Source of the DNA: Flabesymbios commensalis
Taxonomy: Eukaryota > Annelida > Polychaeta > Terebellida > Flabelligeridae
Direction: 5' to 3'
Assembly: GCA_964017125.1 (NCBI GenBank)
Contig: OZ024912.1
Coordinates: 78,651,769 to 78,715,768 of the forward strand
Length of the DNA: 64,000 nucleotides
Numbering within the stretch: the first letter of the stretch is position 1; each line of letters begins with the position of its first letter. The position numbers and the translations under genes are program-made. The notes below the pieces were generated by a model. It saw nothing but the letters and a program-made list of their open reading frames with translations, did no database searches and was not told where the DNA came from. This document shows positions 1-13,649 of this stretch, one piece after another.

Positions 1-1062
1 TGGAAATATAACTATTTCACTCTTTTTCGGTGCTTTAAAATTGTTTTTTGACTTTTTTGTATTTTTAGTTAAGATCATTAATACACTTATGATGATTCCA
101 AATTGAAAAACCCCTTTGGTCCCCATGACCATGGATTATAGTAAAATATTTCAGCATTTATTTTTATTTACAATATAAACCTTACAATTGTTCACATTAT
201 CTGTGACTACCGAATAATTTGATTTTAGGAGTAGAGATATACATGTGCATGTGTGGTATGATACATTTGTGAACCATTGATTTATAATTTATTTCAAGTA
301 ATAATATGTTGTATTATATTTCAATGCTTTAAAATCTTAAGCTTTTTTATATCGAGGTAATAACTGTCTGTTTCTGTCGATCTTGTAAAAATGTCGTCAA
401 ATGTGTGACAATAAACAGTTTTTTACATAGTTGTATGCGTTCTCATGTTATATTTACTAAATAATTTAGAAAATATTTGTTTCTGTGCATTGAACATCTA
501 TTTTTAGTATACAAGGTAGATACTTGACTTTGAAAATGGAGACATATGATTTGAAGATGAGTGTAATTGTCGCAGCCTATCTATCATATTCTTTCGTATT
601 CGTCGGCCGCAAATAAACATAACATTTTGTTAAAATTAATTTAATCTTGTGGCAACAAGAACACACATCTAGCTCAAATTAGATGGGATCTATATCCCAC
701 TAATTTAGTCTACGTGTAATCGGGCTTTGAGTTTGACATAAGGTCTCCGAGTCTTAGATCTAAACTAAATGTTACTGCACCGGGCTGTGTTACGGTACTC
801 TGAATTGGCGACTGATATACATTACCAGTGATTACATGTACATGCAGGTAAAACTTGACAGTAGCAGCGAAAAAACAAACATAGAACCTATTCTTGGAAA
901 AGTTAAGGAGGGCGAGCAAAAAAAAAACATTGGACACATCTCTGGTAAAGTTGACGAGGACGACAAATTAAAAAACACTTTTCACCTATTTTTTTAATTA
1001 ATGAGGGCAAAGAAAGAAAAACATAGCTGAATAAATCTCCAGAAATGTGTTTTTTTTCGTAA
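1..1062. other. AT-rich non-coding flank
   Basis: No supportable gene is seen here. A decayed piece of the hairpin MITE family described at 21692-21939 lies near 85-165, recognisable by its body sequence (tgatgattccaaattg, then ttggtccccat) in reverse orientation. The rest is AT-rich sequence with short homopolymer runs, leading into the first minisatellite. Confidence 0.6.
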
Positions 1063-4000
1063 TGCGCAGCCTTAATCTAATGCACTCATCTATAACAGAG
1101 GGGAGCGTGGCCTTAATCTAATGCACTCATCTATAACAGAGGGGAGCGCGGCCTTAATCTAATGCGCTCATCTATAACAGAGGGGAGCGTGGCCTTAATC
1201 TAATGCGCTCATCTATAACAGAGGGGAGCGCGGCCTTAATCTAATGCACTCATCTATAACAGAGGGGAGCGCAGCCTTAATCTGATGCGCTCATCTATAA
1301 CAGAGGGGAGCGCGGCCTTAATCTAATGCACTCATCTATAACAGAAGGGAGCGCGGCCTTAATCTAATGCACTCATCTATAACAGAAGGGAGCGTGGCCT
1401 TAATCTAATGCACTCATCTATAACAGAAGGGAGCGTGGCCTTAATCTAATGCACTCATCTATAACAGAGGGGAGTGCGGCCTTAATCTAATGCGCTCATC
1501 TATAACAGAGGGGAGCGTGGCCTTAATCTAATGCACTCATCTATAACAGAGGGGAGTGCGGCCTTAATCTAATGCACTCATCTATAACAGAAGGGAGCGT
1601 GGCCTTAATCTAATGCACTCATCTATAACAGAAAGGAGCGTGGCCTTAATCTAATGCGCTCATCTATAACAGAGGGGAGCGTGGCCTTAATCTAATGCAC
1701 TCATCTATAACAGAAGGGAGCGTGGCCTTAATCTAATGCACTCATCTATAACAGAAGGGAGCGTGGCCTTAATCTAATGCACTCATCTATAACAGAGGGG
1801 AGTGCGGCCTTAATCTAATGCGCTCATCTATAACAGAGGGGAGCGTGGCCTTAATCTAATGCACTCATCTATAACAGAGGGGAGTGCGGCCTTAATCTAA
1901 TGCACTCATCTATAACAGAAGGGAGCGTGGCCTTAATCTAATGCACTCATCTATAACAGAAGGGAGCGTGGCCTTAATCTAATGCACTCATCTATAACAG
2001 AAGGGAGCGCGGCCTTAATCTCATGCACTCATCTATAACAGAGGGGAGCGCGGCCTTAATCTGATGCACTCATCTATAACAGAGGGGAGCGCGGCCTTAA
2101 TCTAATGCACTTATCTATAACAGAGGGGAGCGGGGCCTTAATCTAATGCACTCATCTATAACAGAGGGGAGCGCGGCCTTGATCTAATGCACTCATCTAT
2201 AACAGAGGGGAGCGCGGCCTTAATCTAATGCACTCATCTATAACAGAGGGGAGCGCGGCCTTAATCTAATGCACTTATCTATAACAGAGGGGAGCGCGGC
2301 CTTAATCTAATGCACTCATCTATAACAGAGGGGAGCGTGGCCTTAATCTAATGCACTTATCTATAACAGAGGGGAGCGGGGCCTTAATCTAATGCACTCA
2401 TCTATAACAGAGGGGAGCGCGGCCTTAATCTAATGCACTCATCTATAACAGAGGGGAGCGCGGCCTTAATCTAATGCACTCATCTATAACAGAGGGGAGC
2501 GCGGCCTTAATCTAATGCACTTATCTATAACAGAGGGGAGCGCGGCCTTAATCTAATGCACTCATCTATAACAGAGGGGAGCGTGGCGTTGATTTAATGC
2601 ACTCATCTACAACAGAGGGGGGCGTGGCCTTAATCTAATGCACTCCTCTATAACAGAGGGGAGCGTGGCCTTAATCTAATGTACTCATCTATAACAGAAG
2701 GGAGCGTGGCCTTAATCTAATGCGCTCATCTATAACAGAGGGGAGCGCGGCCTTAATCTAATGCACTCATCTATAACAGAGGGGAGCGTGGTCTTGATCT
2801 AATGCACTCATCTATAACAGAGGGGAGCGCGGCCTTAATCTAATGCACTCATCTATAACAGAGGGGAGCGCGGCCTTAATCTAATGCACTCATCTATAAC
2901 AGAAGGGAGCGTGGCCTTAATCTAATGCGCTCATCTACAACAGAGGGGAGCGCGGCCTTGATCTAATGCACTCATCTATAACAGAGGGGAGCGGGGCCTT
3001 AATCTAATGCACTCATCTATAACAGAGGGGAGCGCGGCCTTAATCTAATGCACTCATCTATAACAGAGGGGAGCGGGGCCTTAATCTAATGCACTCATCT
3101 ATAACAGAGGGGAGTGCAGCCTTAATCTAATGCACTCATCTATAACAGAAGGGAGCGCGGCCTTAATCTAATGCACTCATCTATAACAGAGGGGGGCGTG
3201 GCCTTAATCTAATGCACTCCTCTATAACAGAGGGGAGCGCGGCCTTAATCTAATGCACTCATCTATAACAGAGGGGAGCGTGGCCTTGATCTAATGCACT
3301 CCTCTATAACAGAAGGGAGCTCGGCCTTAATCTAATGCACTCATCTATAACAGAGGGGAGCGTGGCCTTAATCTAATGCACTCATCTATAACAGAGGGGA
3401 GCGCAGCCTTAATCTAATGCACTCATCTATAACAGAGGGGAGCGCGGCCTTGATCTAATGCACTCATCTATAACAGAGGGGAGCGCGGCCTTAATCTAAT
3501 GCACTCATCTATAACAGAAGGGAGCGTGGCCTTAATCTAATGCGCTCATCTATAACAGAGGGGAGCGCGGCCTTGATCTAATGCACTCATCTATAACAGA
3601 GGGGAGCGCAGCCTTAATCTAATGCACTCATCTATAACAGAGGGGAGCGCAGCCTTAATCTAATGCACTCATCTATAACAGAGGGGAGCGCGGCCTTAAT
3701 CTAATGCACTCATCTATAACAGAGGGGAGCGCGGCCTTAATCTAATGCACTCATCTATAACAGAGGGGAGCGCGGCCTTAATCTAATGCACTCATCTATA
3801 ACAGAAGGGAGCGTGGCCTTAATCTAATGCGCTCATCTACAACAGAGGGGAGCGCGGCCTTGATCTAATGCACTCATCTATAACAGAGGGGAGCGGGGCC
3901 TTAATCTAATGCACTCATCTATAACAGAGGGGGGCGTGGCCTTAATCTAATGCACTCCTCTATAACAGAGGGGAGCGCGGCCTTAATCTAATGCACTCAT

Positions 4001-7000
4001 CTATAACAGAGGGGAGCGTGGCCTTGATCTAATGCACTCATCTATAACAGAGGGGAGCGCAGCCTTAATCTAATGCACTCATCTATAACAGAGGGGAGCG
4101 CGGCCTTAATCTAATGCACTCATCTATAACAGAGGGGAGCGCGGCCTTAATCTAATGCACTCATCTATAACAGAGGGGAGCGTGGCCTTGATCTAATGCA
4201 CTCATCTATAACAGAGGGGAGCGCGGCCTTAATCTAATGCACTCATCTATAACAGAGGGGAGCGTGGCGTTGATTTAATGCACTCATCTACAACAGAGGG
4301 GAGCGCGGCCTTAATCTAATGCACTCATCTATAACAGAGGGGAGCGCGGCCTTAATCTAATGCACTCATCTATAACAGAAGGGAGCGCGGCCTTAATCTA
4401 ATGCACTCATCTATAACAGAGGGGAGCGTGGTCTTGATCTAATGCACTCATCTATAACAGAGGGGAGCGCGGCCTTAATCTAATGCACTCATCTATAACA
4501 GAAGGGAGCGCGGCCTTAATCTAATGCACTCATCTATAACAGAGGGGAGCGTGGCGTTGATTTAATGCACTCATCTACAACAGAGGGGAGCGCGGCCTTA
4601 ATCTAATGCACTCATCTATAACAGAGGGGAGCGCGGCCTTAATCTAATGCACTCATCTATAACAGAAGGGAGCGCGGCCTTAATCTAATGCACTCATCTA
4701 TAACAGAGGGGAGCGTGGTCTTGATCTAATGCACTCATCTATAACAGAGGGGAGCGCGGCCTTAATCTAATGCACTCATCTATAACAGAGGGGAGCGTGG
4801 CCTTAATCTAATGCACTCATCTATAACAGAGGGGAGCGTGGCCTTGATCTAATGCGCTCATCTATAACAGAAGGGAGCGTGGCCTTAATCTAATGCACTC
4901 ATCTATAACAGAGGGGAGCGTGGCCTTGATCTAATGCGCTCATCTATAACAGAAGGGAGCGTGGCCTTAATCTAATGCACTCATCTATAACAGAGGGGAG
5001 CGCGGCCTTAATCTAATGCACTTATCTATAACAGAAGGGAGCGCGGCCTTAATCTAATGCACTTATCTATAACAGAAGGGAGCTCGGCCTTAATCTAATG
5101 CACTCATCTATAACAGAGGGGAGCGCGGCCTTAATCTAATGCACTCATCTATAACAGAGGGGAGCGTGGCCTTGATCTAATGCACTCATCTATAACAGAG
5201 GGGAGCGCGGCCTTAATCTAATGCACTCATCTATAACAGAGGGGAGCGCGGCCTTAATCTAATGCACTTATCTATAACAGAGGGGAGCGCAGCCTTAATC
5301 TAATGCACTCATCTATAACAGAGGGGAGCGTGGCCTTAATCTAATGCACTCATCTATAACAGAGGGGAGCGCGGCCTTAATCTAATGCACTCATCTATAA
5401 CAGAGGGGAGCGCGGCCTTAATCTAATGCACTCCTCTATAACAGAGGGGAGCGTGGCCTTAATCTAATGCACTCATCTATAACAGAGGGGGGCGTGGCCT
5501 TGATCTAATGCACTTATCTATAACAGAGGGGAGCGTGGCCTTAATCTAATGCACTTATCTATAACAGAGGGGAGCGTGGCCTTGATCTAATGCACTCATC
5601 TATAACAGAGGGGAGCGCGGCCTTAATCTAATGCACTCATCTATAACAGAGGGGAGCGCGGCCTTAATCTAATGCACTTATCTATAACAGAGGGGAGCGC
5701 AGCCTTAATCTAATGCACTCATCTATAACAGAGGGGAGCGTGGCCTTAATCTAATGCACTCATCTATAACAGAGGGGAGCGCGGCCTTAATCTAATGCAC
5801 TCATCTATAACAGAGGGGAGCGTGGCCTTAATCTAATGCACTCATCTATAACAGAGGGGAGCGCGGCCTTAATCTAATGCACTCATCTATAACAGAGGGG
5901 AGCGCGGCCTTAATCTAATGCACTCATCTATAACAGAGGGGAGCGCGGCCTTAATCTAATGCACTCATCTATAACAGAGGGGAGCGCGGCCTTAATCTAA
6001 TGCACTCATCTATAACAGAGGGGAGCGTGGCCTTAATCTAATGCACTCCTCTATAACAGAGGGGAGCGTGGCCTTGATCTAATGCACTCATCTATAACAG
6101 AGGGGAGCGTGGTCTTGATCTAATGCACTCATCTATAACAGAGGGGAGCGCAGCCTTAATCTAATGCACTCATCTATAACAGAGGGGAGCGCGGCCTTAA
6201 TCTAATGCACTCATCTATAACAGAGGGGAGCGTGGCCTTGATCTAATGCACTCATCTATAACAGAGGGGAGCGCGGCCTTAATCTAATGCACTCATCTAT
6301 AACAGAGGGGGGCGTGGCCTTAATCTAATGCACTCCTCTATAACAGAGGGGAGCGCGGCCTTAATCTAATGCACTCATCTATAACAGAGGGGAGCGTGGC
6401 CTTGATCTAATGCACTCCTCTATAACAGAAGGGAGCTCGGCCTTAATCTAATGCACTCATCTATAACAGAGGGGAGCGCGGCCTTAATCTAATGCACTCA
6501 TCTATAACAGAGGGGAGCGCGGCCTTAATCTAATGCACTCCTCTATAACAGAAGGGAGCTCGGCCTTAATCTAATGCACTCATCTATAACAGAGGGGAGC
6601 GCGGCCTTAATCTAATGCACTCCTCTATAACAGAAGGGAGCTCGGCCTTAATCTAATGCACTCATCTATAACAGAGGGGAGCGCGGCCTTAATCTAATGC
6701 ACTCATCTATAACAGAGGGGAGCGTGGCCTTGATCTAATGCGCTCATCTATAACAGAGGAGAGCGCGGCCTTAATCTGATGCGCTCATCTATAACAGAGG
6801 GGAGCGTGGCCTTAATCTAATGCACTCATCTATAACAGAGGGGAGCGCAGCCTTAATCTAATGCGCTCATCTATAACAGAGGGGAGCGCGGCCTTAATCT
6901 AATGCACTCATCTATAACAGAGGGGAGCTCGGCCTTAATCTAATGCGCTCATCTATAACAGAGGGGAGCGCGGCCTTAAGCTAATGCACTCATCTATAAC

Positions 7001-7365
7001 AGAGGGGAGCGCGGCCTTAATCTAATGCACTCATCTATAACAGAGGGGAGCGCGGCCTTAAGCTAATGCACTCATCTATAACAGAGGGGAGGGCGGCCTT
7101 AATCTAATGCGCTCATCTATAACAGAGAGGAGCGCGGCCTTAATCGAATGCACTCATCTATAACAGAGGGGAGCGCGGCCTTAATCTACTGCACTCATCT
7201 ATAGCAGAGGGGAGCGCAGCCTTAATCTAATGCGCTCATCTATAACAGAGGGGAGGGCGGCCTTAATCTAATGCGCTCATCTATAACAGAGGGGAGCGCG
7301 GCCTTAATCTAATGCACTCATCTATAACAGAGGGGAGCGTGGCCTTAATCTAATGCGCTCATCGC
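1063..7365. repeat. 41-bp minisatellite, about 153 copies
   Basis: A 41-bp unit (ccttaatctaatgcactc followed by atctataacagaggggagcg and tgg) runs head to tail for 6.3 kb. Copies differ at a few recurrent sites (gcactc/gcgctc, gagggg/gaaggg, gcgcgg/gcgtgg, taatct/tgatct, ctcatc/ctcctc). A rare variant containing gcgttgatttaatgc occurs near 2586, 4267 and 4554; the last two are 287 bp apart (7 units) inside matching neighbours, which points to multi-unit duplication. No open frame of note and no spacers, so it is not a CRISPR array. It ends at a MITE at 7366. Confidence 0.97.
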
Positions 7366-7607
7366 TTAACCCTCTCAGTGGGGAACGACTTCAGACTTCA
7401 GAATCTGACGACATTAGACGCCAGATTCTGACGTCTAAATTCGATCCCCGCACTGAAAGAATTTAAAATGTATTAATAGACGTAGACCCATAAAAAAGGT
7501 ATTAAAGCGGAAACGGCTGACCAAGATATTTATGATGATTTCAAATTGAAAAAAACCTTTGGTCTCCATGGTTGATACAAACATATTTCAGTGATTTAGA
7601 GCTTTAA
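7366..7607 (-). mobile_element. Hairpin MITE, TTAA-flanked (reverse copy)
   Basis: About 242 bp bounded by TTAA on both sides. The left part is a long imperfect palindrome centred on the motif pair cagaatctgacg / ccagattctgacg. The body carries the family signature atgatgatttcaaattg and ctttggtctccatgg in reverse order to the copies at 21692 and 23347. TTAA ends with CCCT-like termini suggest a piggyBac-type non-autonomous element; the family assignment is inference. Confidence 0.8.
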
Positions 7608-7645
7608 CATGATAACGCCGTAACGATCTGGGGTACCAAGAAATG

Positions 7646-8255
7646 TGTAGCACCACCTAGCCAGTAAACGAACAAGTAATATCCGGTTGTAGCGCCTCTG
7701 GTGACTAGGAGGCGCGAAACAAAGTAAAATGAAAGATACATAAGTTATATTTTTGTCTGGAAAAGAAACATCAAAGAGCCTGATTAATGGTCGAGCATTA
7801 CATGCTAACCGTGGTACCACAAACCTCATGTATATTAATATCAGAGTTCCCAACCCCGGCAAGGTAGATACTGTTATTTACAGCAAGTTTCTTCAAAGAT
7901 GCTATATTTCAAAAACGCTTTTTCAAACAAAAACAATCTGTAGCACCTCCTAGCCAGTAAACGAACAACTATAATCTGAGTGTGAATGGGAGACGCAAAA
8001 CAAAGCGTGTCAATGTGTTACGCCACGAGAAGTGTTTTTTGGCTATTATTGTAATTTTTCCAGAGGAAAATATAACAAATAAAACACATTTTTTGTTCAC
8101 CTCGATTGTTTTATTCACTCATTAAATGGTTTAAGTTATATTTTAGTCTGGACAAGAAACATCAAATAGCATAATTAATGGTAGAATATAATAACGGGGG
8201 TACCACAAAGAGCATGTACATGTATATTAAAGTTAAAGCTCCCAATATTTGCCAA
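7646..8255. repeat. Diverged tandem duplication of about 290 bp
   Basis: Two diverged copies of one segment: the first from about 7646 to 7862 and the second from about 7938 to 8255. Shared landmarks in order are cctagccagtaaacgaacaa, a gttatattttt..gtctgg segment, agaaacatcaaa, and ggtaccacaaa. Short reading frames in both directions fall in this stretch but show no recognisable protein. The rest of 7608-8424 is AT-rich with nothing further recognised. Confidence 0.7.
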
Positions 8256-8424
8256 TTAAAATTATTTGAAAACAGCTTGACAAGCAGGTCTTAAAATCAT
8301 ACAAGTATATGTTTCTCGATATCATTTGTAGCTTTACTAATTTGCATATTTCTAACAGCTCTGTCCGATTTTATAAAAAGATCCACTTAGCAGTAATAAT
8401 GCTGAATTGTGAATGTGGGCTATA

Positions 8425-8773
8425 TTAAAGCGACACAATCAGGCTCAATTTTTTTATTTTATCGCGCCTAAGATATGTCTATAATATGTCAACATGTTCA
8501 TAGACTAGAATTGCGTACGTTTTTTGAACTTTGTGTTGCGCATTTGCCAGTGTAGCGAGAAATAAAAACGAAGTTTAATTTCGGTTGAGCATGTCCAAAA
8601 TTAAAAATACTAGAATAAGTGATAAATATGGCTTTCGGCACACTTAATACGTTGCCACAGCAGCCCAAAATTTAAAAGATTTCCTCAATTCTTGTCTATG
8701 GACATGTTCATACTAACAGATTAAGAAGCCAAAATAAAAATACACATATTTTAGCCTGATTGTGTTGCATTAA
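8425..8773. mobile_element. 349-bp TIR element with TTAA ends
   Basis: Terminal inverted repeats AAGCGACACAATCAGGCT (left) and AGCCTGATTGTGTtgc (right) are flanked by TTAA. A second copy lies at 49686-50031 with the same internal landmarks (gcgcatttgccagt, ctttcggcacactt, acgttgccacagcagcccaa), and a decayed one near 62880-63056. There is no coding capacity. Likely a non-autonomous DNA transposon, possibly piggyBac-related because of TTAA. Confidence 0.85.
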
Positions 8774-8999
8774 GCCTTTCAAGGCTGAATTTACCATTGT
8801 CATCTTTATCCACTACAAACCGCGAATTGCTGTCGCAATTTTCGACTTGTAGTGAATGAAAAGATTTGCTGTGGTTTAAAAATTAAAGAAAATTACCATG
8901 TATTAGCGCCAGTTGGATTTCCTAGTTGTAGAAAATTGAAGTATGTTTTCATGGATGTAAAATGGTGCTTTTATACATCGTGAGGGCTTAAAAGGTTAA
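8770..8999. mobile_element. TTAA-flanked hairpin element abutting the 45-bp array
   Basis: Starts at the TTAA that ends the preceding TIR element and finishes at TTAA at 8996-8999. It contains an imperfect hairpin between ccactacaaaccgcgaattg and ttttcgacttgtagtg. A similar but better-paired element lies at 34581-34804. Its right end (aaaaggttaa) is directly followed by the first unit of the 45-bp minisatellite. Confidence 0.6.
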
Positions 9000-11900
9000 G
9001 CGAGGCTTTCGTCACAATAGGGCGAGTCGACTGTAAAGGGTTAAGCGGAGCTGTCGTCACAATAGGGCGACTGTAAAGGGTTAAGCGAGGCTGTCGTCAC
9101 AATAGGGCCAGTCGACTGTAAAGGGTTAAGCGAGGCTGTCGTCACAATAGGGCGAGTCGACTGTAAAGGGTTAAGCGGAGCTGTCGTCACAATAGGGCGA
9201 CTGTAAAGGGTTAAGCGAGGCTGTCGTCACAATAGGGCGAGTCGACTGTAAAGGGTTAAGCGGAGCTGTCGTCACAATAGGGCGACTGTAAAGGGTTAAG
9301 CGAGGCTGTCGTCACAATAGGGCCAGTCGACTGTAAAGGGTTAAGCGAGGCTGTCGTCACAATAGGGCGAGTCGACTGTAAAGGGTTAAGCGGAGCTGTC
9401 GTCACAATAGGGCGACTGTAAAGGGTTAAGCGAGGCTGTCGTCACAATAGGGCGAGTCGACTGTAAAGGGTTAAGCGGAGCTGTCGTCACAATAGGGCGA
9501 CTGTAAAGGGTTAAGCGAGGCTGTCGTCACAATAGGGCCAGTCGACTGTAAAGGGTTAAGCGGAGCTGTCGTCACAATAGGGCCAGTCGACTGTAAAGGG
9601 TTAAGCGGGGCTGTCATCACAATAGGGCCAGTCGACTGTAAAGGGTTAAGCGGGGCTGTCATCACAATAGGGCGAGTCGACTGTAAAGGGTTAAGCGGAG
9701 CTGTCGTCACAATAGGGCGAGTCGACTGTGAAGGGTTTAGCGAGGCTGTCGTCACAATAGGGCCAGTCGACTGTAAAGGGTTTAGCGAGGCTGTCGTCAC
9801 AATAGGGCCAGTCGACTGTAAAGGGTTAAGCGAGGCTGTCATCACAATAGAGCCAGTCGACTGTAAAGGGTTAAGCGAGGCTGACATCACAATAGGGCCA
9901 GTCGACTGTAAAGGCTTAAGCGAGGCTGTCGTCACAATAGGGCCAGTCGACTGTAAAGGGTTAAGCGAGGCTGTCGTCACAATAGGGCGAGTCGACTGTA
10001 AAGGGTTAGGCGAGGCTGTCGTCACAATAGGGCGAGTCGACTGTAAAGGGTTAAGCGAGGCTGTCGTCACAATAGGGCCAGTCGACTGTAAAGCCTAAAG
10101 GGTTAAGCAAGGCTGTCGTCACAATAGGGCGAGTCGACTGTAAAGGGTTAAGCGAGGCTGTCGCCACAATAGGGCGAGTCGACTGTAAAGGGTTAGGCGA
10201 GGCTGTCGTCACAATAGGGCGAGTCGACTGTAAAGGGTTAAGCGAGGCTGTCGTCACAATAGGGCGAGTCGACTGTAAAGCCTAAAGGGTTAAGCGAGGC
10301 TGTCGTCACAATAGGGCCAGTCGACTGTAAAGGGTTAAGCGAGGCTGTCATCACATTAGGGCCAGTCGACTGTAAAGCCTAAAGGGTTAAGCGAGGCTGT
10401 CGTCACAATAGGGCGAGTCGACTGTAAAGGGTTAAGCGAGGCTGTCGCCACAATAGGGCCAGTCGACTGTAAAGGGTTAAGCAAGGCTGTCGTCACAATA
10501 GGGCCAGTCGGCTGTAAAGGGTTAAGCGGAGCTGTCGTCACAATAGGGCCAGTCGGCTGTAAAGGGTTAAGCGGAGCTGTCGTCACAATAGGGCCAGTCG
10601 ACTGTAAAGCCTAAAGGGTTAGGCGAGGCTGTCGTCACAATAGGGCCAGTCGACTGTAAAGGGTTAAGCGAGGCTGTCGTCACAATAGGGCGAGTCGACT
10701 GTAAAGGGTTAAGCGAGGCTGTCGTCACAATAGGGCGAGTCGACTGTAAAGGGTTAAGCGAGGCTGTCGCCACAATAGGGCGAGTCGACTGTAAAGGGTT
10801 AGGCGAGGCTGTCGTCACAATAGGGCGAGTCGACTGTAAAGGGTTAAGCGAGGCTGTCGTCACAATAGGGCGAGTCGACTGTAAAGGGTTAAGCGGAGCT
10901 GTCGTCACAATAGGGCCAGTCGACTGTAAAGGGTTAAGCGAGGCTGTCGTCACAATAGGGCCAGTCGACTGTAAAGGGTTCAGCGAGGCTGTCGTCACAA
11001 TAGGGCGAGTCGACTGTAAAGGGTTAGGCGAGGCTGTCGTCACAATAGGGCGAGTCGACTGTAAAGGGTTAAGCGGAGCTGTCGTCACAATAGGGCGACT
11101 GTAAAGGGTTAAGCGAGGCTGTCGTCACAATAGGGCGAGTCGACTGTAAAGGGTTAAGCGGAGCTGTCGTCACAATAGGGCGAGTCGACTGTAAAGGGTT
11201 AAGCGAGGCTGTCGTCACAATAGGGCGAGTCGACTGTAAAGGGTTAAGCGAGGCTGTCGTCACAATAGGGCGAGTCGACTGTAAAGGGTTAAGCGGAGCT
11301 GTCGTCACAATAGGGCGACTGTAAAGGGTTAAGCGAGGCTGTCGTCACAATAGGGCCAGTCGACTGTAAAGGGTTAAGCGGAGCTGTCGTCACAATAGGG
11401 CCAGTCGACTGTAAAGGGTTAAGCGGGGCTGTCATCACAATAGGGCCAGTCGACTGTAAAGGGTTAAGCGGGGCTGTCATCACAATAGGGCCAGTCGACT
11501 GTAAAGGGTTAAGCGGGGCTGTCATCACAATAGGGCGAGTCGACTGTAAAGGGTTAAGCGGGGCTGTCATCACAATAGGGCGAGTCGACTGTAAAGGGTT
11601 AAGCGGAGCTGTCATCACAATAGGGCGAGTCGACTGTAAAGGGTTAAGCGGAGCTGTCGTCACAATAGGGCGACTGTAAAGGGTTAAGCGAGGCTGTCGT
11701 CACAATAGGGCCAGTCGACTGTAAAGGGTTAAGCGGAGCTGTCGTCACAATAGGGCGACTGTAAAGGGTTAAGCGAGGCTGTCGTCACAATAGGGCGAGT
11801 CGACTGTAAAGGGTTAAGCGAGGCTGTCGTCACAATAGGGCGAGTCGACTGTAAAGGGTTAAGCGAGGCTGTCGTCACAATAGGGCGAGTCGACTGTAAA

Positions 11901-13174
11901 GGGTTAAGCGGAGCTGTCGTCACAATAGGGCGACTGTAAAGGGTTAAGCGAGGCTGTCGTCACAATAGGGCGAGTCGACTGTAAAGAGTTAAGCGAGGCT
12001 GTCGTCACAATAGGGCGACTGTAAAGGGTTAAGCGAGGCTGTCGTCACAATAGGGCGAGTCGACTGTAAAGGGTTAAGCGAGGCTGTCATCACAATAGGG
12101 CCAGTCGACTGTAAAGGGTTAAGCGGAGCTGTCGTCACAATAGGGCGAGTCGACTGTAAAGGGTTAAGCGAGGCTGTCGTCACAATAGGGCGAGTCGACT
12201 GTAAAGGGTTAAGCGGAGCTGTCGTCACAATAGGGCGAGTCGACTGTAAAGGGTTAAGCAAGGCTGTCGTCACAATAGGGCGAGTCGACTGTAAAGGGTT
12301 AAGCGGAGCTGTCGTCACAATAGGGCCAGTCGACTGTAAAGGGTTAAGCGAGGCCGTCATCACAATAGGGCCAGTCGACTGTAAAGCCTAAAGGGTTAAG
12401 CGAGGCTGTCGTCACAATAGGGCGAGTCGACTGTAAAGGGTTAAGCGAGGCCGTCATCACAATAGGGCCAGTCGACTGTAAAGCCTAAAGGGTTAAGCGA
12501 GGCTGTCGTCACAATAGGGCGAGTCGACTGTAAAGGGTTAAGCGAGGCTGTCGTCACAATAGGGCCAGTCGACTGTAAAGGGTTAAGCAAGGCTGTCGTC
12601 ACAATAGGGCGAGTCGACTGTAAAGGGTTAAGCGAGGCCGTCATCACAATAGGGCCAGTCGACTGTAAAGCCTAAAGGGTTAAGCGAGGCTGTCGTCACA
12701 ATAGGGCGAGTCGACTGTAAAGGGTTAAGCGAGGCCGTCATCACAATAGGGCCAGTCGACTGTAAAGCCTAAAGGGTTAAGCGAGGCTGTCGTCACAATA
12801 GGGCGAGTCGACTGTAAAGGGTTAAGCGGAGCTGTCGTCACAATAGGGCGAGTCGACTGTAACGGGTTTAGCAAGGCTGTCGTCACAATAGGGCGAGTCG
12901 ACTGTAAAGGGTTAAGCGAGGCTGTCGTCACAATAGGGCCAGTCGACTGTAAAGGGTTAAGCGAGGCTGTGGTCACAATAGGGGCAGTCGACTGTAAAGG
13001 GTTAAGCGAGCTGTCGTCACAATAGGGCGAGTCGACTGTAAAGGGTTAAGCGAGGCTGTCGTCACAATAGGGCGAGTCGACTGTAAAGGGTTAAGCGAGG
13101 CTGTCGTCACAATAGGGCGAGTCGACTGTAAAGGGTTAAGCGGAGCTGTCATCACAATAGGGCCAGTCGACTGT
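9000..13174. repeat. 45-bp minisatellite with 40- and 52-bp variants
   Basis: About 95 tandem copies of a 45-bp unit (gggttaagcgaggctgtcgt, cacaatagggcgagtcgact, gtaaa). A 40-bp form lacks gagtc and a 52-bp form carries an extra cctaaag. Because 45 is divisible by three, long minus-strand frames of a 15-residue repeat appear, but they are broken wherever the 40- or 52-bp forms occur and lack any gene context, so I do not call them genes. Each unit contains CTGTAAAGGGTTAA, matching the terminus of the neighbouring TTAA-element family. Confidence 0.96.
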
Positions 13175-13649
13175 TTGTACAAAACAGATCTGAGCACAAG
13201 TAACAGTTGGTGAGATGTAAACAAACCAGATAATAGTTATCCTTCAGATACCAGAATCTGATAATACATGGATACCAGAAGCCACAAAAATGGTGGACTA
13301 AATATTCAGCCAAACAAACGTTGAAGCTAAAAAGTAGCCTGGATTAAAGTTTAAGACCGGATACAGAGCGTTATTACACTCTTTATTAGACATTTAATAA
13401 ATTGATATGAATTATTTGTACTCCTACATTTCAGTTCCAAAATATACGAAACCATATTTCCACCACTTGTATAAGCTAGGGGCCTATGTGTTACGTCGTT
13501 CCGTTTGATAGCTTTGATGTTGCCGACAGCTGTGGCTGTGGGCCGATAAAAATTCCATGGAGCCACATTTACCTATATTCCACCTATGTAACCTCTGGTA
13601 GTCACGTGATCCTGAGCTACTTGACATGGAGCATGTAGAGACAGGTAAC
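13175..13649. other. Unique spacer between two minisatellites
   Basis: About 475 bp of ordinary AT-rich sequence. A 71-codon minus-strand frame at 13351-13566 resembles nothing I recognise and is probably chance. No RNA gene or transposon is recognised. Confidence 0.5.

Noticed and set aside
1063-7365. CRISPR-like appearance of regularly spaced repeats
   Set aside because: Units are contiguous with no unique spacers, and the DNA is clearly eukaryotic.
9471-13224. Series of minus-strand frames encoding a 15-residue Pro/Leu/Thr repeat
   Set aside because: They are the 45-bp minisatellite read in a stop-free phase, broken at each 40- or 52-bp variant, with no start context, signal peptide or flanking gene structure.
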